Below, piece by piece: positions 1 through 9,778 of a stretch of 64,000 nucleotides of DNA. The notes beneath the pieces are model-generated. The model saw nothing but the letters and a program-made list of their open reading frames with translations, was not told the DNA's origin and did no database searches. The stretch comes from Berkiella_A sp964633725 (lineage in GTDB: Bacteria > Pseudomonadota > Gammaproteobacteria > Berkiellales > Berkiellaceae): the NCBI GenBank assembly GCA_964633725.1, contig CAZWHY010000005.1:39400-103399 (forward strand). The letters are read 5' to 3'. The position numbers and the translations under genes were made by a program. The stretch's first letter is position 1. Each line of letters starts with the position of its first letter.

Positions 1-1
1 A

Positions 2-385
2 GTAAATTATCAACAACAGTCACCTTCCCCATATTCTTGGCGTAGATTTTCCTCCGGAACCGCCCTTCATTCCGCCGTTAACCACAATAATGTGGCTCAA
101 GTAAAAATACTACTTAAACATAATGCAATTGTTGATTTAAAAAATTATCGTGGGCAAACGCCACTTAATCTTGCTATATTAGCTCGCAACAAGACTGTAG
201 GGATATTACAAGCTGCGCTTGCCGAACAAAAGCACAATGATTGCGATAAAGATATGGTAAACAACAACAATAATATTCCGTTTTTACCCAGTCAAAATAA
301 GAGAATCCTCCCTGTAACAAACAATAACAATATTGATGAAAATGATAATTGCGAACCACCAGCCAAGAAACGTAAATATAATTAA
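2..385 (+). CDS. Ankyrin-repeat protein, C-terminal part (5' end outside window)
   Basis: The reading frame is open from base 2 without a stop, so this is the 3' end of a longer gene; the first in-window start (GTG at 92) lies inside a repeat and is not a real start. The visible 127 residues contain about two ankyrin units, recognisable from GTALHSAV..N followed by VKILLKHNAIVD and then GQTPLNLAI. Ankyrin repeats form protein-protein binding surfaces and are common in secreted effectors of intracellular bacteria. After the repeats comes an Asn-rich linker and a short basic tail, PPAKKRKYN, ending the protein. That tail resembles a monopartite nuclear localisation signal. Function and secretion are inference; the ankyrin assignment is firm. 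Confidence 0.8.
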   Translation, partial: VNYQQQSPSPYSWRRFSSGTALHSAVNHNNVAQVKILLKHNAIVDLKNYRGQTPLNLAILARNKTVGILQAALAEQKHNDCDKDMVNNNNNIPFLPSQNKRILPVTNNNNIDENDNCEPPAKKRKYN

Positions 386-419
386 TATATTATCTGTCTA
401 GGTGAATTTCCTGACAAAT

Positions 420-474
420 TTTCTTTATCGTGGGCTTTATAAAATAGTTTACAAGGAACTCACGATTAAAGAAA
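420..474. terminator. Long inverted repeat between convergent genes, possible terminator
   Basis: Arms of about 13 bases (420-432 and 461-474) pair with one bulge around a loop of about 28 bases. The element lies between the convergent ankyrin and maeA genes, and a T run follows on the plus strand at 484-491. The long loop and separated T run make it an atypical terminator. Confidence 0.35.
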
Positions 475-489
475 TGAGCTATATTTTTT

Positions 490-2190
490 TTAGACAGCCT
501 TAATAGTTTTATACCTTGGCTTCCAGATATTTTTCTGGATGAGCTTAGCGATAGATTCTGTGGGTTGGTAAGTTGCAACACCATCGGCAATAGCCTGCTC
601 CGCCACCTTAATCGCAACATGAACTGCGAGTTGCGGTAAATCTGCTATGCCAGGCAACAGTGGCTGAGTAATATCAATCTTAGCAGGCGATTTCTCGCCT
701 ATGGCCTGAGCAGCTGCCCAAAGCATATTGTCTGTTAGTACTTTGGCTTGAACAGCATTTGCGCCTATCCCTATCCCAGGAAAAGCCAATGCATTGTTAC
801 ATTGCCCAATAACATAAGTACGCCCACCATATTCAACCGGCTCAAAAGGACTACCTGTAGCGATTAACGCCTTACCTTTGGTCCATTTTAGAATATTTTC
901 TGGATTCGCTTCACAATTATCATTGGGGTTAGATAAAGGGAAAATAATAGGCTGCGCTACATGAGCTGCCATATTTTTAATCACTTCTTCTGTAAAAGCC
1001 CCTCTAACAGTCGATGTACCAATCAGTATGGTCGGCTTGATTTTTTGTACGACAGATAGTAAATCTCGCTCTTCCAAATCCCATTTTTTCTCTTCTGGTA
1101 ATTGACGTGCAAAGGCTTTAATGTGTTTAGAAAGCCCCGCTGTATTATCAAATATTAAGCCATCCCTATCGATCAACCAAAAATTCTCACGGGCTTTTTC
1201 TCTGTCCATGCCTTGGCGAACCATGGCTTCATATAATTGCTCCGCAATCCCCACCCCTGCTGTGCCAGCGCCAAATATAATCACTCTGTGATTATGAATG
1301 GGTATTGCGGTTACATCGATTGCAGATAAAATAGCCGATAAGGTAATGACACCCGTGCCTTGCATGTCATCATTTAACATACAATGTTTATCTTGGTGCT
1401 GATCTAAAATATATCTCGCGTTTTGTCTGCCAAAATCTTCCCAATGTAAAAAAGTTTTGGGAAATTTTTCGTGCACCACATTAACAAACTTATCAATAAA
1501 TTTTTTATATTCATCGCCTCTGATTCTTTTATGCCGCCAGCCCATATAAAGCGGATCATCTAATAATTGTTGGTTGTCTGTACCCACATCCAAAGTAATT
1601 GGCAATGTTTTATAAGTATCCACACCACACAAACAGTATACAACCAGTTTGGCAACAGAAATGTCCATACTGCCAACCCCTTGATCGCCAATGCCTAAAA
1701 CAGCCTCACCATCTGTGACGACCATTACATTGATATCAGGATGTGTTCGATGCGATAAAATATCTTCCATATGCTCCATATCAGGATAGCTAATATAAAG
1801 TCCTCTAGGATGCCTGAACTCATGACTGAACTCTTTGACTGCAGCCCCCACATTGGGGGTATAAATAATCGGCAGAATCTCTGCCAAGTTATCTGACAAA
1901 AATCTGTAGAACAAAACTTCATTGGTATCATGCAGATTATTCAAATAAACAAACTTGGTGAGATTACTGGAATATCTCGTATATTGATAACGCACGCGTT
2001 CTAATTGTTGATCAATTGTCTCAACAGCATAGGGCAACTTACCCAAAATATTGAGTGCTTTACGTTCTTCTTGCGAAAAGGCTGTGCCTTTATTCAGCAA
2101 TGGCGCAGCCATTAAGCTTTTACCACGCAAGCCCGTTTCTATCCATTCATGCCCTGTTTTGTCATCAATACAAGCTTTATATTTTAACAT
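490..2190 (-). CDS. maeA: NAD-dependent malic enzyme
   Basis: Oxidative decarboxylation of malate to pyruvate in the cytoplasm. The 566 residues match the length of E. coli MaeA (565). Visible family motifs are YTPNVGAA in the N-terminal malic domain, VVTDGEAVLGIGDQG, the metal/substrate region HWEDFGRQNA followed by NDDMQGTG, the Rossmann nucleotide motif FGAGTAGVGIAEQ, and PLSNPN..CEA near the C-terminal third. The start at 2190 overlaps the 3' end of purL by 14 bases, so the two are translationally coupled and this is the last gene of the gua-pur cluster. A malic enzyme in a purine operon is an unusual partner, though both are housekeeping functions. Cofactor preference (NAD rather than NADP) is inferred from similarity to the MaeA type. 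Confidence 0.93.
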   Translation of the reverse strand: MLKYKACIDDKTGHEWIETGLRGKSLMAAPLLNKGTAFSQEERKALNILGKLPYAVETIDQQLERVRYQYTRYSSNLTKFVYLNNLHDTNEVLFYRFLSDNLAEILPIIYTPNVGAAVKEFSHEFRHPRGLYISYPDMEHMEDILSHRTHPDINVMVVTDGEAVLGIGDQGVGSMDISVAKLVVYCLCGVDTYKTLPITLDVGTDNQQLLDDPLYMGWRHKRIRGDEYKKFIDKFVNVVHEKFPKTFLHWEDFGRQNARYILDQHQDKHCMLNDDMQGTGVITLSAILSAIDVTAIPIHNHRVIIFGAGTAGVGIAEQLYEAMVRQGMDREKARENFWLIDRDGLIFDNTAGLSKHIKAFARQLPEEKKWDLEERDLLSVVQKIKPTILIGTSTVRGAFTEEVIKNMAAHVAQPIIFPLSNPNDNCEANPENILKWTKGKALIATGSPFEPVEYGGRTYVIGQCNNALAFPGIGIGANAVQAKVLTDNMLWAAAQAIGEKSPAKIDITQPLLPGIADLPQLAVHVAIKVAEQAIADGVATYQPTESIAKLIQKNIWKPRYKTIKAV

Positions 2191-5100
2191 TTGTTTTTAG
2201 CCAATTCCTTGCGTTATAAAAAATTTGCATCCACGGGCTATTGCCACTTTCATCATCATGCGAACTCGCATTAGCCTGTTCCGCCCAAGCTTTTGGTGCC
2301 CATGACATTTGCCAGTTCTTAAACACTCGCTCCGGGTGTGGCATCATAATAGTGACACGACCATCAACTGTTGTGAAACCTGTCATTCCCTCTTCTGAAC
2401 CATTGGGGTTATAAGGATACTGCTCAGTTAATTCACCACTATTATTAATATAACGCAAGCTATGGTATTTTTCATGTTTGTTGTCTTGATTGATGTCAAA
2501 CTCTGTATATAAAACCTGTCCTTCGCCATGTGCGACAGCAACAGGTACTTTGAGTCCTACCATATCTTTCAATAAAATAGAGGGGGAATCTACAATTTCA
2601 ACCAAACTCAACCTTGCTTCAAATTGTTCAGATTGATTTTTGACGAAACTGGGCCAGTGCTCAGCGCCAGGAATGAGTTCTTTTATGGCCGATAACATTT
2701 GGCAACCATTACAAACCCCTAAAGTAAAAGTGTCTGTTCTGGCAAAAAACGTACGAAATACTTGATTGAGATGCGGCGTATGTAAAATAGCATTAGCCCA
2801 TCCTAAGCCCGCCCCCAAAACATCGCCATAGGAGAATCCACCACAAACAGCCAAACCATGAAAATCTTCTAAATTTTTCCCATCGATTAAATCTTGCATG
2901 GTTATATCCATCGCGTCAAAACCAGCCAGGGTAAATGCTGCGGCCATTTCATTATGGCCATTGACACCTTGCTCACGTAAAATAGCAATTTTGGGTTTTT
3001 TTGCTTGATTCAAAACATCCTGGCTAGGTGGATTCAGAATGTATTCTTGGCTGACGCTAAAATTCAAACCTGGGTTTTGTTCAGTATTGATGCTCTCAAA
3101 AGCAGCCTTCGCTGTCTCTGGGTTATCTCTTAAAGCGCTCATGTGTAAGCTGGTTTGCGACCAAATTTTATGTAACTCTGCACGTTTGGAGGTATAAACA
3201 CACTGGCCATTTGAAAATACATTAATCGATTGATGTTTATTGAGCCTAGCGATCGTGTAAGTAGATTGTTGCAAACCAAATCCTGATAAAATATCCAGTG
3301 CGGTTTTCATATTGGCTTTAGAGACTTGTATCACCGCACCTAGTTCTTCATTTAGTAAAGCCTGAACTCTACCTTTCTTTGCATCTAAAATATAATCACT
3401 AATATTAATATCTAATCCTGTATTAGAAGCAAAGGCCATCTCACATAAACACGCCCATAGGCCACCATCACTTTTGTCATGATAAGCCATAACTAGCGCT
3501 TGATCTTTAAGCGCTCTCATAGCATAAGCAAAATCTTTTACCTTTTGGGGCGTGACATCAGGACACACATCCCCAATTTGATTGGTCACTTGCGCAAAAA
3601 TACTGCCCCCCATACGTTGATTTTTATCCGCTAAGTCAATAAATAACAATACGCTATCTTGCTCCGATTCATCGGTATTTAATAGCGGTGTAATCGTTTG
3701 ACGAATATCTTTGACCGGGGCGAAAGCAGAGACCACTAAGGCCAGTGGGGATATCACTTTGTTTTGAATTTCGTTATCTGCTCTGTCTGTATCAACCCAT
3801 TGGGTTTGCATAGATAAAGAATCTTTGCCAACCGGTATGGCTATTCCTAGTTCTGGACAAAATTGCTCACCAATGGCTTCAACCGCATCATATAAAGCAA
3901 TGGCTTGCTCCGCGGTATTGGCATCTGCCATCCAATTACAAGATAACTTAATATCAGATAAATCTTGAATATCTGCTGATAAAATATTTAATAGGGATTC
4001 ACTCACTGCCATACGCGCCATGGCTTGCGGAGATATCAAAGACAAAGCTGGCTTTTCGCCCATACTCATTGCCTCTCCCGTATGGCCAGTATAGTTTGAG
4101 GCGCTCACACCACAATCAGCAACCGGCACTTGCCAAGGTCCTACCATTTGGTCACGAGCCACTAATCCCGTAACGGTTCTATCCCCTATGGTAATTAAAA
4201 AAGACTTATCTGCAACCGTTGGACAATTCAGAACGCGCTCCAAAGCGTCTTTGAGTTTATATACTTGTGTATTAACCGCTGGATAGGCAGTTTTCTCACG
4301 ATGTAAATTTTTCTCTAATTTAGGCGGGTTGGCAAATAAAATAGAAAGCGGCATATCGACTGGTTTATTATGATTCGCTTTATCTTCTATTGTAATATAA
4401 CCAGAATCAGCGGCATGCCCTAACACGCTATAAGGGCAGCGTTCTTTTTGCGCAATTTTATCAAATATTTTTAAGTCTTTTTTTGCTATTGCTATAATAT
4501 AGCGCTCTTGTGATTCATTGCACCACACTTCCAATGGACTCATACTCGAATCTGCAACCGGAATATTTTCTAATTGCAATAGTGCGCCCAAACCACAGTC
4601 ATGCACAATCTCAGATAAAGCATTGGCAATACCACCCGCGCCCACATCATGAATACTGATAATAGGATTATGTTCATTCATGCCTCGGCACTGCTCAATC
4701 ACTTCTTGAGCGCGACGCTGCATTTCTGGGTTTTGTCTTTGTACCGAGGCAAAATCTAAGCCTTCATCGCTTTGACCTTGCGACATAGAAGAAGCCGAAC
4801 CACCACCAATACCGATTTTCAGGGCAGGCCCACCTAGCACAAGCAACAAATCACCGTCTTGGACTTTGCTTTTTTGCACATGGTTATTTTGAATTTTGCC
4901 CATACCACCCGCAATCATAATGGGTTTATGAAAACCAAAGGCGTGATATTCTCTCATGTCAGATTGAATGACATGCTCATAGGTTCTAAAATACCCACAA
5001 ATACAAGGGCGACCAAACTCATTATTAAAAGCAGCACCCCCTATAGGGGCTTTGAGCATAATATCTAATGCGCTTTGAATCCGCTTTGGGGATTTGCTGT

Positions 5101-6151
5101 CATGCTCCCATACCCGCGGGAAGTTAGGAATATTAAGATTAGACACGGTAAAGCCTGATAAGCCAACCTTGGGGCAACTACCACGCCCTGTTGCCCCTTC
5201 ATCACGGATCTCCCCTCCCTGCCCTGTACCACTGCCTGCAAAAGGCTCAATCGCGGTAGGATGGTTATGCGTTTCGACTTTCATTAGAATTTGGCTTTTT
5301 TGCCTGCCAAATTGATACTGATTATTAATATCTCTATAAAACCCTGTTTCACTATCATCATGGCTACTCATAACAGCGCTATTATCACTATAGGCGGACA
5401 ATACACCATCTGGTGATTGTTGATATGTATTTTTAATCATATCCAATAAAGATTTAGGCTTTTGCTCGCCATCTAATGTCCAGCTTGCATTGAAAATTTT
5501 ATGCCGACAATGCTCTGAATTGATCTGAGCAAACATCATTAGCTCGGCATCTGTCGGATCACGAGATATTTTGGCAAAGGATTGACGTAAAAACACCATT
5601 TCAGTTTCAGACAATGCCAATCCCAACTCGACATTCGCCTGTTCTAATTTGTTTTGAATATCTACTTCTTGGTAAGGTTGGGGAACCGCCACATCAAATA
5701 TAGATTGTAAGTCATTAGCCTCTAATACCAGGCTCTCTGTCATCTTATCAAAAAATATGGCATACATTTTTTCTAACACATCGCCTTCTGGCAATGCTTT
5801 ACCTGAAAATATAAAGTAAAACACATGGCCTCGTTCTATACGCTGACATTGTGTCAGCCCCATATGATGCAATAGTTCTAACGCTTTGCTTCCCCATGAT
5901 GAATACGTCCCCAGCCTCGGCACCACACGTATACAGACATCTGATTGAGGCGATTCAAATTCGATGTCTTTTTGTGCTTGTAAAATATTGGTTAATTTTT
6001 GGCTATCTGCATCTGCTAATACATTAGAGGCTTGCAGATAAAACTCAGAATAAACTGTGATGCTTTCTAAGCTAGCACATAGCTTTTTGGCTTGATTGAT
6101 TGCATTAAGCCAATGAGATGTCTGCTCGGCTAGACTGAAGAAAGATTGCAT
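2177..6151 (-). CDS. purL: Phosphoribosylformylglycinamidine synthase
   Basis: Fourth step of de novo purine synthesis: FGAR plus glutamine and ATP to FGAM. The 1324 residues match the large single-chain enzyme of gammaproteobacteria. In order it shows the N-terminal domain, the synthetase region with GEIRDEGATGRGS and KVETHNHPTAI, a second synthetase half, and a C-terminal class-I glutaminase with the nucleophile in LGVCNGCQM and the catalytic His in MMPHPER. It lies 13 bases after tadA and overlaps maeA by 14 bases. No truncation or missing motif was seen. Confidence 0.97.
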   Translation of the reverse strand: MQSFFSLAEQTSHWLNAINQAKKLCASLESITVYSEFYLQASNVLADADSQKLTNILQAQKDIEFESPQSDVCIRVVPRLGTYSSWGSKALELLHHMGLTQCQRIERGHVFYFIFSGKALPEGDVLEKMYAIFFDKMTESLVLEANDLQSIFDVAVPQPYQEVDIQNKLEQANVELGLALSETEMVFLRQSFAKISRDPTDAELMMFAQINSEHCRHKIFNASWTLDGEQKPKSLLDMIKNTYQQSPDGVLSAYSDNSAVMSSHDDSETGFYRDINNQYQFGRQKSQILMKVETHNHPTAIEPFAGSGTGQGGEIRDEGATGRGSCPKVGLSGFTVSNLNIPNFPRVWEHDSKSPKRIQSALDIMLKAPIGGAAFNNEFGRPCICGYFRTYEHVIQSDMREYHAFGFHKPIMIAGGMGKIQNNHVQKSKVQDGDLLLVLGGPALKIGIGGGSASSMSQGQSDEGLDFASVQRQNPEMQRRAQEVIEQCRGMNEHNPIISIHDVGAGGIANALSEIVHDCGLGALLQLENIPVADSSMSPLEVWCNESQERYIIAIAKKDLKIFDKIAQKERCPYSVLGHAADSGYITIEDKANHNKPVDMPLSILFANPPKLEKNLHREKTAYPAVNTQVYKLKDALERVLNCPTVADKSFLITIGDRTVTGLVARDQMVGPWQVPVADCGVSASNYTGHTGEAMSMGEKPALSLISPQAMARMAVSESLLNILSADIQDLSDIKLSCNWMADANTAEQAIALYDAVEAIGEQFCPELGIAIPVGKDSLSMQTQWVDTDRADNEIQNKVISPLALVVSAFAPVKDIRQTITPLLNTDESEQDSVLLFIDLADKNQRMGGSIFAQVTNQIGDVCPDVTPQKVKDFAYAMRALKDQALVMAYHDKSDGGLWACLCEMAFASNTGLDINISDYILDAKKGRVQALLNEELGAVIQVSKANMKTALDILSGFGLQQSTYTIARLNKHQSINVFSNGQCVYTSKRAELHKIWSQTSLHMSALRDNPETAKAAFESINTEQNPGLNFSVSQEYILNPPSQDVLNQAKKPKIAILREQGVNGHNEMAAAFTLAGFDAMDITMQDLIDGKNLEDFHGLAVCGGFSYGDVLGAGLGWANAILHTPHLNQVFRTFFARTDTFTLGVCNGCQMLSAIKELIPGAEHWPSFVKNQSEQFEARLSLVEIVDSPSILLKDMVGLKVPVAVAHGEGQVLYTEFDINQDNKHEKYHSLRYINNSGELTEQYPYNPNGSEEGMTGFTTVDGRVTIMMPHPERVFKNWQMSWAPKAWAEQANASSHDDESGNSPWMQIFYNARNWLKTNVKI

Positions 6152-6164
6152 GGGGTAAGACCTC

Positions 6165-6641
6165 TTAACTATGTTTTAATAAGCTACGTTTTAATTTAAA
6201 AAATTCTTTGAGCAAGTTGGCACAAGGTTGCTCTAACATGCCTCCTTGCACAATAGGGTGATGATTTAATTTTGGATGCGCCAAAATATTCATGACACTA
6301 CCACAAGCCCCTGCTTTGGGCTCAAAGGCACCAAATACGACCCGTGCGATTCTGGCTTGAATAATGGCGCCTGCACACATGCTGCACGGTTCTAGTGTCA
6401 CATATAAAGTTGAGTCGAGTATTCTGTAATTATCAATTTTTTGAGCCGCCTGTCTAATGACCTGCATTTCAGCATGATGGGTCGGATCCTGATTTTGAAT
6501 AGGCTGATTAAAACCTAAAGCTAAAGCCTCTTGATCTTTGACCAAGACAGCCCCTACCGGCACCTCGCCTTTGGATTGGCCTATTTTAGCCATTTCAATT
6601 GCGCGATGCATCCAATAGACATCTTGCTCATCAGATGTCAT
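6165..6641 (-). CDS. tadA: tRNA-specific adenosine deaminase
   Basis: Converts A34 of tRNA-Arg(ACG) to inosine, an essential wobble modification. The 158 residues carry the zinc-deaminase signature: HAE at 56-58 (zinc His and proton-shuttle Glu) and PCSMC at 85-89 (two zinc Cys). EVPVGAVLV near the N terminus is typical of TadA. I chose ATG at 6641 rather than the in-frame GTG at 6656 because the GTG lies within the guaA 3' end and the shorter form matches the family N terminus (YWM..A). It begins 5 bases after the guaA stop, which indicates an operon. Confidence 0.93.
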   Translation of the reverse strand: MTSDEQDVYWMHRAIEMAKIGQSKGEVPVGAVLVKDQEALALGFNQPIQNQDPTHHAEMQVIRQAAQKIDNYRILDSTLYVTLEPCSMCAGAIIQARIARVVFGAFEPKAGACGSVMNILAHPKLNHHPIVQGGMLEQPCANLLKEFFKLKRSLLKHS

Positions 6642-6646
6642 TTTAT

Positions 6647-8215
6647 TTATTCCCACTCAATGGTTGCGGGTGGTTTACTGGAAATATCATACGTCACTCG
6701 CGCAATGCCTGATACTTCATTGATAATACGGCTAGATACTTTTTCCAAAAGTGGGTAAGGCAAGTGCGCCCAATGCGCGGTCATAAAGTCTGTGGTTTCT
6801 ACCGCTCTTAAAGCGATTACATATTCATAACATCTTTGATCGCCTTTGACGCCTACACTCTTAACAGGCAAAAATACCGCAAAAGCTTGGGCGGTTTTAT
6901 CGTAATAATCAAACTCATGCAAACATTCTATAAAAATAGCATCCGCTTTTTGTAATATATCGACATAATCTGGTTTGATTTCACCCAAAATTCTAACACC
7001 CAATCCTGGACCTGGAAATGGATGTCTGGATATCATTTTTTTAGGCAGACCCAATTCCAAACCAATTTTACGCACTTCGTCTTTGAATAATAATCTTAAA
7101 GGCTCACACAATGCTAAGTCCATTCGCTCAGGCAAACCGCCCACATTACGGTGAGATTTAATCACATGGGCTTTTTTAGTCGAAACGCCTGCTGACTCAA
7201 TCACATCGGGATATATCGTCCCTTGAGCGAGCCATTTCATTTCAGGATGTTTCTTAGCTTCTATTTCAAATATTCTGACAAAATTTTCGCCAATAATTTT
7301 GCGTTTCTTTTCGGGATCAGATTCCCCTTTTAGCGCCTCGTAAAATAAATCTTTGGCATCCACATGTACTAAGTTGACACCAAAGTGATCTTGAAAAGTA
7401 GATACAACCTGTTCACTTTCATTTAATCTTAATAATCCATTATCGACAAACACACACATAAGCTGATCGCCAATGGCTTTATGCAACAATGCGGCAACCA
7501 CGGAAGAGTCAACGCCCCCCGATAATCCTAACAAAACCTTATCGTCACCAATTTGCTTTTTTAATTCAGACACCAAGCTATCGACAATATGCGCAGGCGT
7601 CCAATCTGCATCGCATTGACAAATATTTAGCACAAACCGCTCTAACATGGCTTTGCCTAATACTGAGTGCGTGACCTCCGGATGGAACTGCAAAGCATAA
7701 TACTGGCGCACTTCATCTGCCATGCCACAAACCGGCGCATGCTGACTGCTAGCGATAATATTAAAGCCTTCTGGCAATTGGGTCACTTTATCACCGTGTG
7801 ACATCCATACATCTAAGGGGTTTTTCTCACCATTATAATCATCCGCTATCTGTGCTAGTAATATACTCTCTTCTTTTAGACTAATAGTTTGTAAACCAAA
7901 CTCTTTATTTTCAGCAGCCGATACCTGACCACCTAACTGTAATGCTAAAGCATGCATGCCATAACAAATGCCTAATATAGGACAATTAAGCGAAAATACT
8001 GCTTCCGGAATTTTGGGGGCATCTTGCGCAAAAACAGACTCAGGCCCACCCGATAAAACAATGCCTTTGGGCTGATAATCTATAATCTCTTGTGACGCAC
8101 AATCACAAGCTTTGATTTCACAAAACACACCCATTTCACGAATACGCCTCGCAATCAGCTGAGTATACTGCGAACCAAAGTCTAAAATTAAAATTTTATT
8201 CAACATGTTTTTCAT
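6647..8215 (-). CDS. guaA: GMP synthase (glutamine-hydrolysing)
   Basis: Amination of XMP to GMP. The 522 residues hold an N-terminal class-I glutaminase (LDFGSQYTQL at 11-20, nucleophile Cys84 in GICYGMH, catalytic His in LQFHPEV), the ATP pyrophosphatase domain with the PP-loop LGLSGGVDSS, and the C-terminal dimerisation domain ending TIEWE, as in other GuaA. It follows guaB by 5 bases. A second possible start lies 3 codons in, at MLNK; the difference is trivial. Confidence 0.97.
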   Translation of the reverse strand: MKNMLNKILILDFGSQYTQLIARRIREMGVFCEIKACDCASQEIIDYQPKGIVLSGGPESVFAQDAPKIPEAVFSLNCPILGICYGMHALALQLGGQVSAAENKEFGLQTISLKEESILLAQIADDYNGEKNPLDVWMSHGDKVTQLPEGFNIIASSQHAPVCGMADEVRQYYALQFHPEVTHSVLGKAMLERFVLNICQCDADWTPAHIVDSLVSELKKQIGDDKVLLGLSGGVDSSVVAALLHKAIGDQLMCVFVDNGLLRLNESEQVVSTFQDHFGVNLVHVDAKDLFYEALKGESDPEKKRKIIGENFVRIFEIEAKKHPEMKWLAQGTIYPDVIESAGVSTKKAHVIKSHRNVGGLPERMDLALCEPLRLLFKDEVRKIGLELGLPKKMISRHPFPGPGLGVRILGEIKPDYVDILQKADAIFIECLHEFDYYDKTAQAFAVFLPVKSVGVKGDQRCYEYVIALRAVETTDFMTAHWAHLPYPLLEKVSSRIINEVSGIARVTYDISSKPPATIEWE

Positions 8216-8220
8216 ATCAC

Positions 8221-9693
8221 TTAAGATTCAGAACGGTAATTAGGGGCTTCTTTTATAATAGAAACATCATGCACATGACTTTCTTTCATACCTGCGTTTG
8301 TAATACGTACAAATTTTGTTTCATTTCTCAAATAATCCACGTTTGCTGAACCGGTATACCCCATACTGGAGCGTACACCGCCCATCAATTGATGCACAAC
8401 CTGAACCATACTGCCTTTGTAGGGTACCCGCCCCTCCACACCTTCTGGTACTAATTTTTCGGCATCATCCTCATGCGATTGAAAATAACGATCGCTTGAA
8501 CCTGAGCTTTGCTCCATCGCCCCTAGTGAGCCCATACCTCTATAGGATTTATAAGAACGCCCCTTGTATAAAATCAGTTCACCGGGTGATTCATCTGTAC
8601 CGGCCAATATGCTGCCAATCATTACCGAAGAGGCGCCAGCGGCTAACGCTTTTGCAATATCGCCTGAATAGCGTATCCCACCATCTGCTATCAATGGTAT
8701 GTCTCGTTTTGCTAGCGCCTTGGCCACATTCATGACAGCGCTCAATTGTGGTACACCGACTCCGGCAACAATACGCGTCGTACAAATAGAGCCTGGTCCA
8801 ATGCCAACTTTTACCGCATCCACACCCGCATCTGCTAAAGCCAAAGCACCATCTGCAGTTGCGACATTGCCACCAATTAGCTCTAAACTAGGAAAGTTTT
8901 TCTTAACCCATCGAATACGATCTAAAACACCTTTTGAATGACCATGCGCAGTATCAACCACAATCACGTTGACCTTGGCCTCAACCAATGCTTGTATGCG
9001 CTCTTCGGTATCTGAGCTAGTACCAACCGCTGCACCAACACACAGCTGACCAGAAGGTTCTTTACAGGCTAATGGCTTGTCTTTGGCTTTTTGCAAATCT
9101 TTGACAGTAAACAAACCACTTAATTTGAATTGCTTATTCACCACCAATATTTTCTCTAGGCGATGTTGCCTGAATAATTGAATCGCTGTTTCAGAATCGG
9201 TTCCTTCTGGTACGGTCACCAAGCGCTCTTTGGTTGTCATAATTTTTGAGACAGGCAGATTTAAATCAGTCTCAAAGCGCCAATCCCTGCGGGTCACAAT
9301 GCCAACTAGCTCACCAGTTTTTTCTATAACGGGCAAGCCAGATATACCATGCAAGTTCACTAATTCAAGCATTTTGGCAATACTGGTATTAGGTTGTACT
9401 GTGAAAGGCTTATCCACAATGCCGCTTTCGAATCTTTTTACTTTTCTAATTTCTTCTGCTTGCAGCTCTATTGTCATATTCTTATGGATAATGCCTAACC
9501 CACCTTCCTGAGCTATGGCAATAGCTAACTTAGCTTCAGTCACAGTATCCATTGCAGAAGAAACTAAAGGGATGTTAAGGTTAATATTGCGTGTGAGCCG
9601 AGTGCTTAAGTTAACATCCTTTGGTAGAATATCTGAGTACCCTGGCACCAAAAGTACATCATCAAAAGTGAGACCTTCTTCAATCATTCGCAT
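8221..9693 (-). CDS. guaB: Inosine-5'-monophosphate dehydrogenase
   Basis: NAD-dependent oxidation of IMP to XMP, the first committed step to GMP. The 490 residues have the TIM-barrel start TFDDVLLVPGYS, two CBS domains around residues 95-205 (the Bateman regulatory module), the catalytic loop GSICTTRIVAG with its nucleophilic Cys, and the flap region ending near the C terminus. This is the first gene of the minus-strand cluster guaB-guaA-tadA-purL-maeA. A good sigma-70-like promoter lies directly upstream (9746-9774). Confidence 0.97.
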   Translation of the reverse strand: MRMIEEGLTFDDVLLVPGYSDILPKDVNLSTRLTRNINLNIPLVSSAMDTVTEAKLAIAIAQEGGLGIIHKNMTIELQAEEIRKVKRFESGIVDKPFTVQPNTSIAKMLELVNLHGISGLPVIEKTGELVGIVTRRDWRFETDLNLPVSKIMTTKERLVTVPEGTDSETAIQLFRQHRLEKILVVNKQFKLSGLFTVKDLQKAKDKPLACKEPSGQLCVGAAVGTSSDTEERIQALVEAKVNVIVVDTAHGHSKGVLDRIRWVKKNFPSLELIGGNVATADGALALADAGVDAVKVGIGPGSICTTRIVAGVGVPQLSAVMNVAKALAKRDIPLIADGGIRYSGDIAKALAAGASSVMIGSILAGTDESPGELILYKGRSYKSYRGMGSLGAMEQSSGSSDRYFQSHEDDAEKLVPEGVEGRVPYKGSMVQVVHQLMGGVRSSMGYTGSANVDYLRNETKFVRITNAGMKESHVHDVSIIKEAPNYRSES

Positions 9694-9715
9694 AATACGG
9701 CTCCTTAACGGCAGG

Positions 9716-9743
9716 GTGGTTATTCTTAAATAAAAATAACCAC
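9716..9743. promoter_or_regulatory. Inverted repeat at the guaB start site, candidate operator or leader hairpin
   Basis: Perfect 9-base arms, GTGGTTATT (9716-9724) and AATAACCAC (9735-9743), lie around a 10-base spacer. The repeat begins just upstream of the inferred guaB transcription start and runs into the leader. It could bind a repressor or fold in RNA. It does not match the E. coli PurR consensus that I know. Confidence 0.35.
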
Positions 9744-9745
9744 GA

Positions 9746-9774
9746 ATTGTACCTAAAAACCTAAGATTTTACAA
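9746..9774 (-). promoter_or_regulatory. Sigma-70-type promoter for guaB
   Basis: Read on the minus strand, TTGTAA (9769-9774) and TACAAT (9746-9751) are separated by 17 bases, the ideal spacing. The predicted start site near 9739 gives a leader of about 45 bases before guaB. The -35 box lies only 4 bases before the xseA start codon, so transcription in the two directions must interfere or share control. Confidence 0.6.
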
Positions 9775-9778
9775 GAAT

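Noticed and set aside
8316..8735. 139-codon plus-strand frame inside guaB
   Set aside because: guaB is intact and full-length on the other strand; the frame has no start site or recognisable domain.
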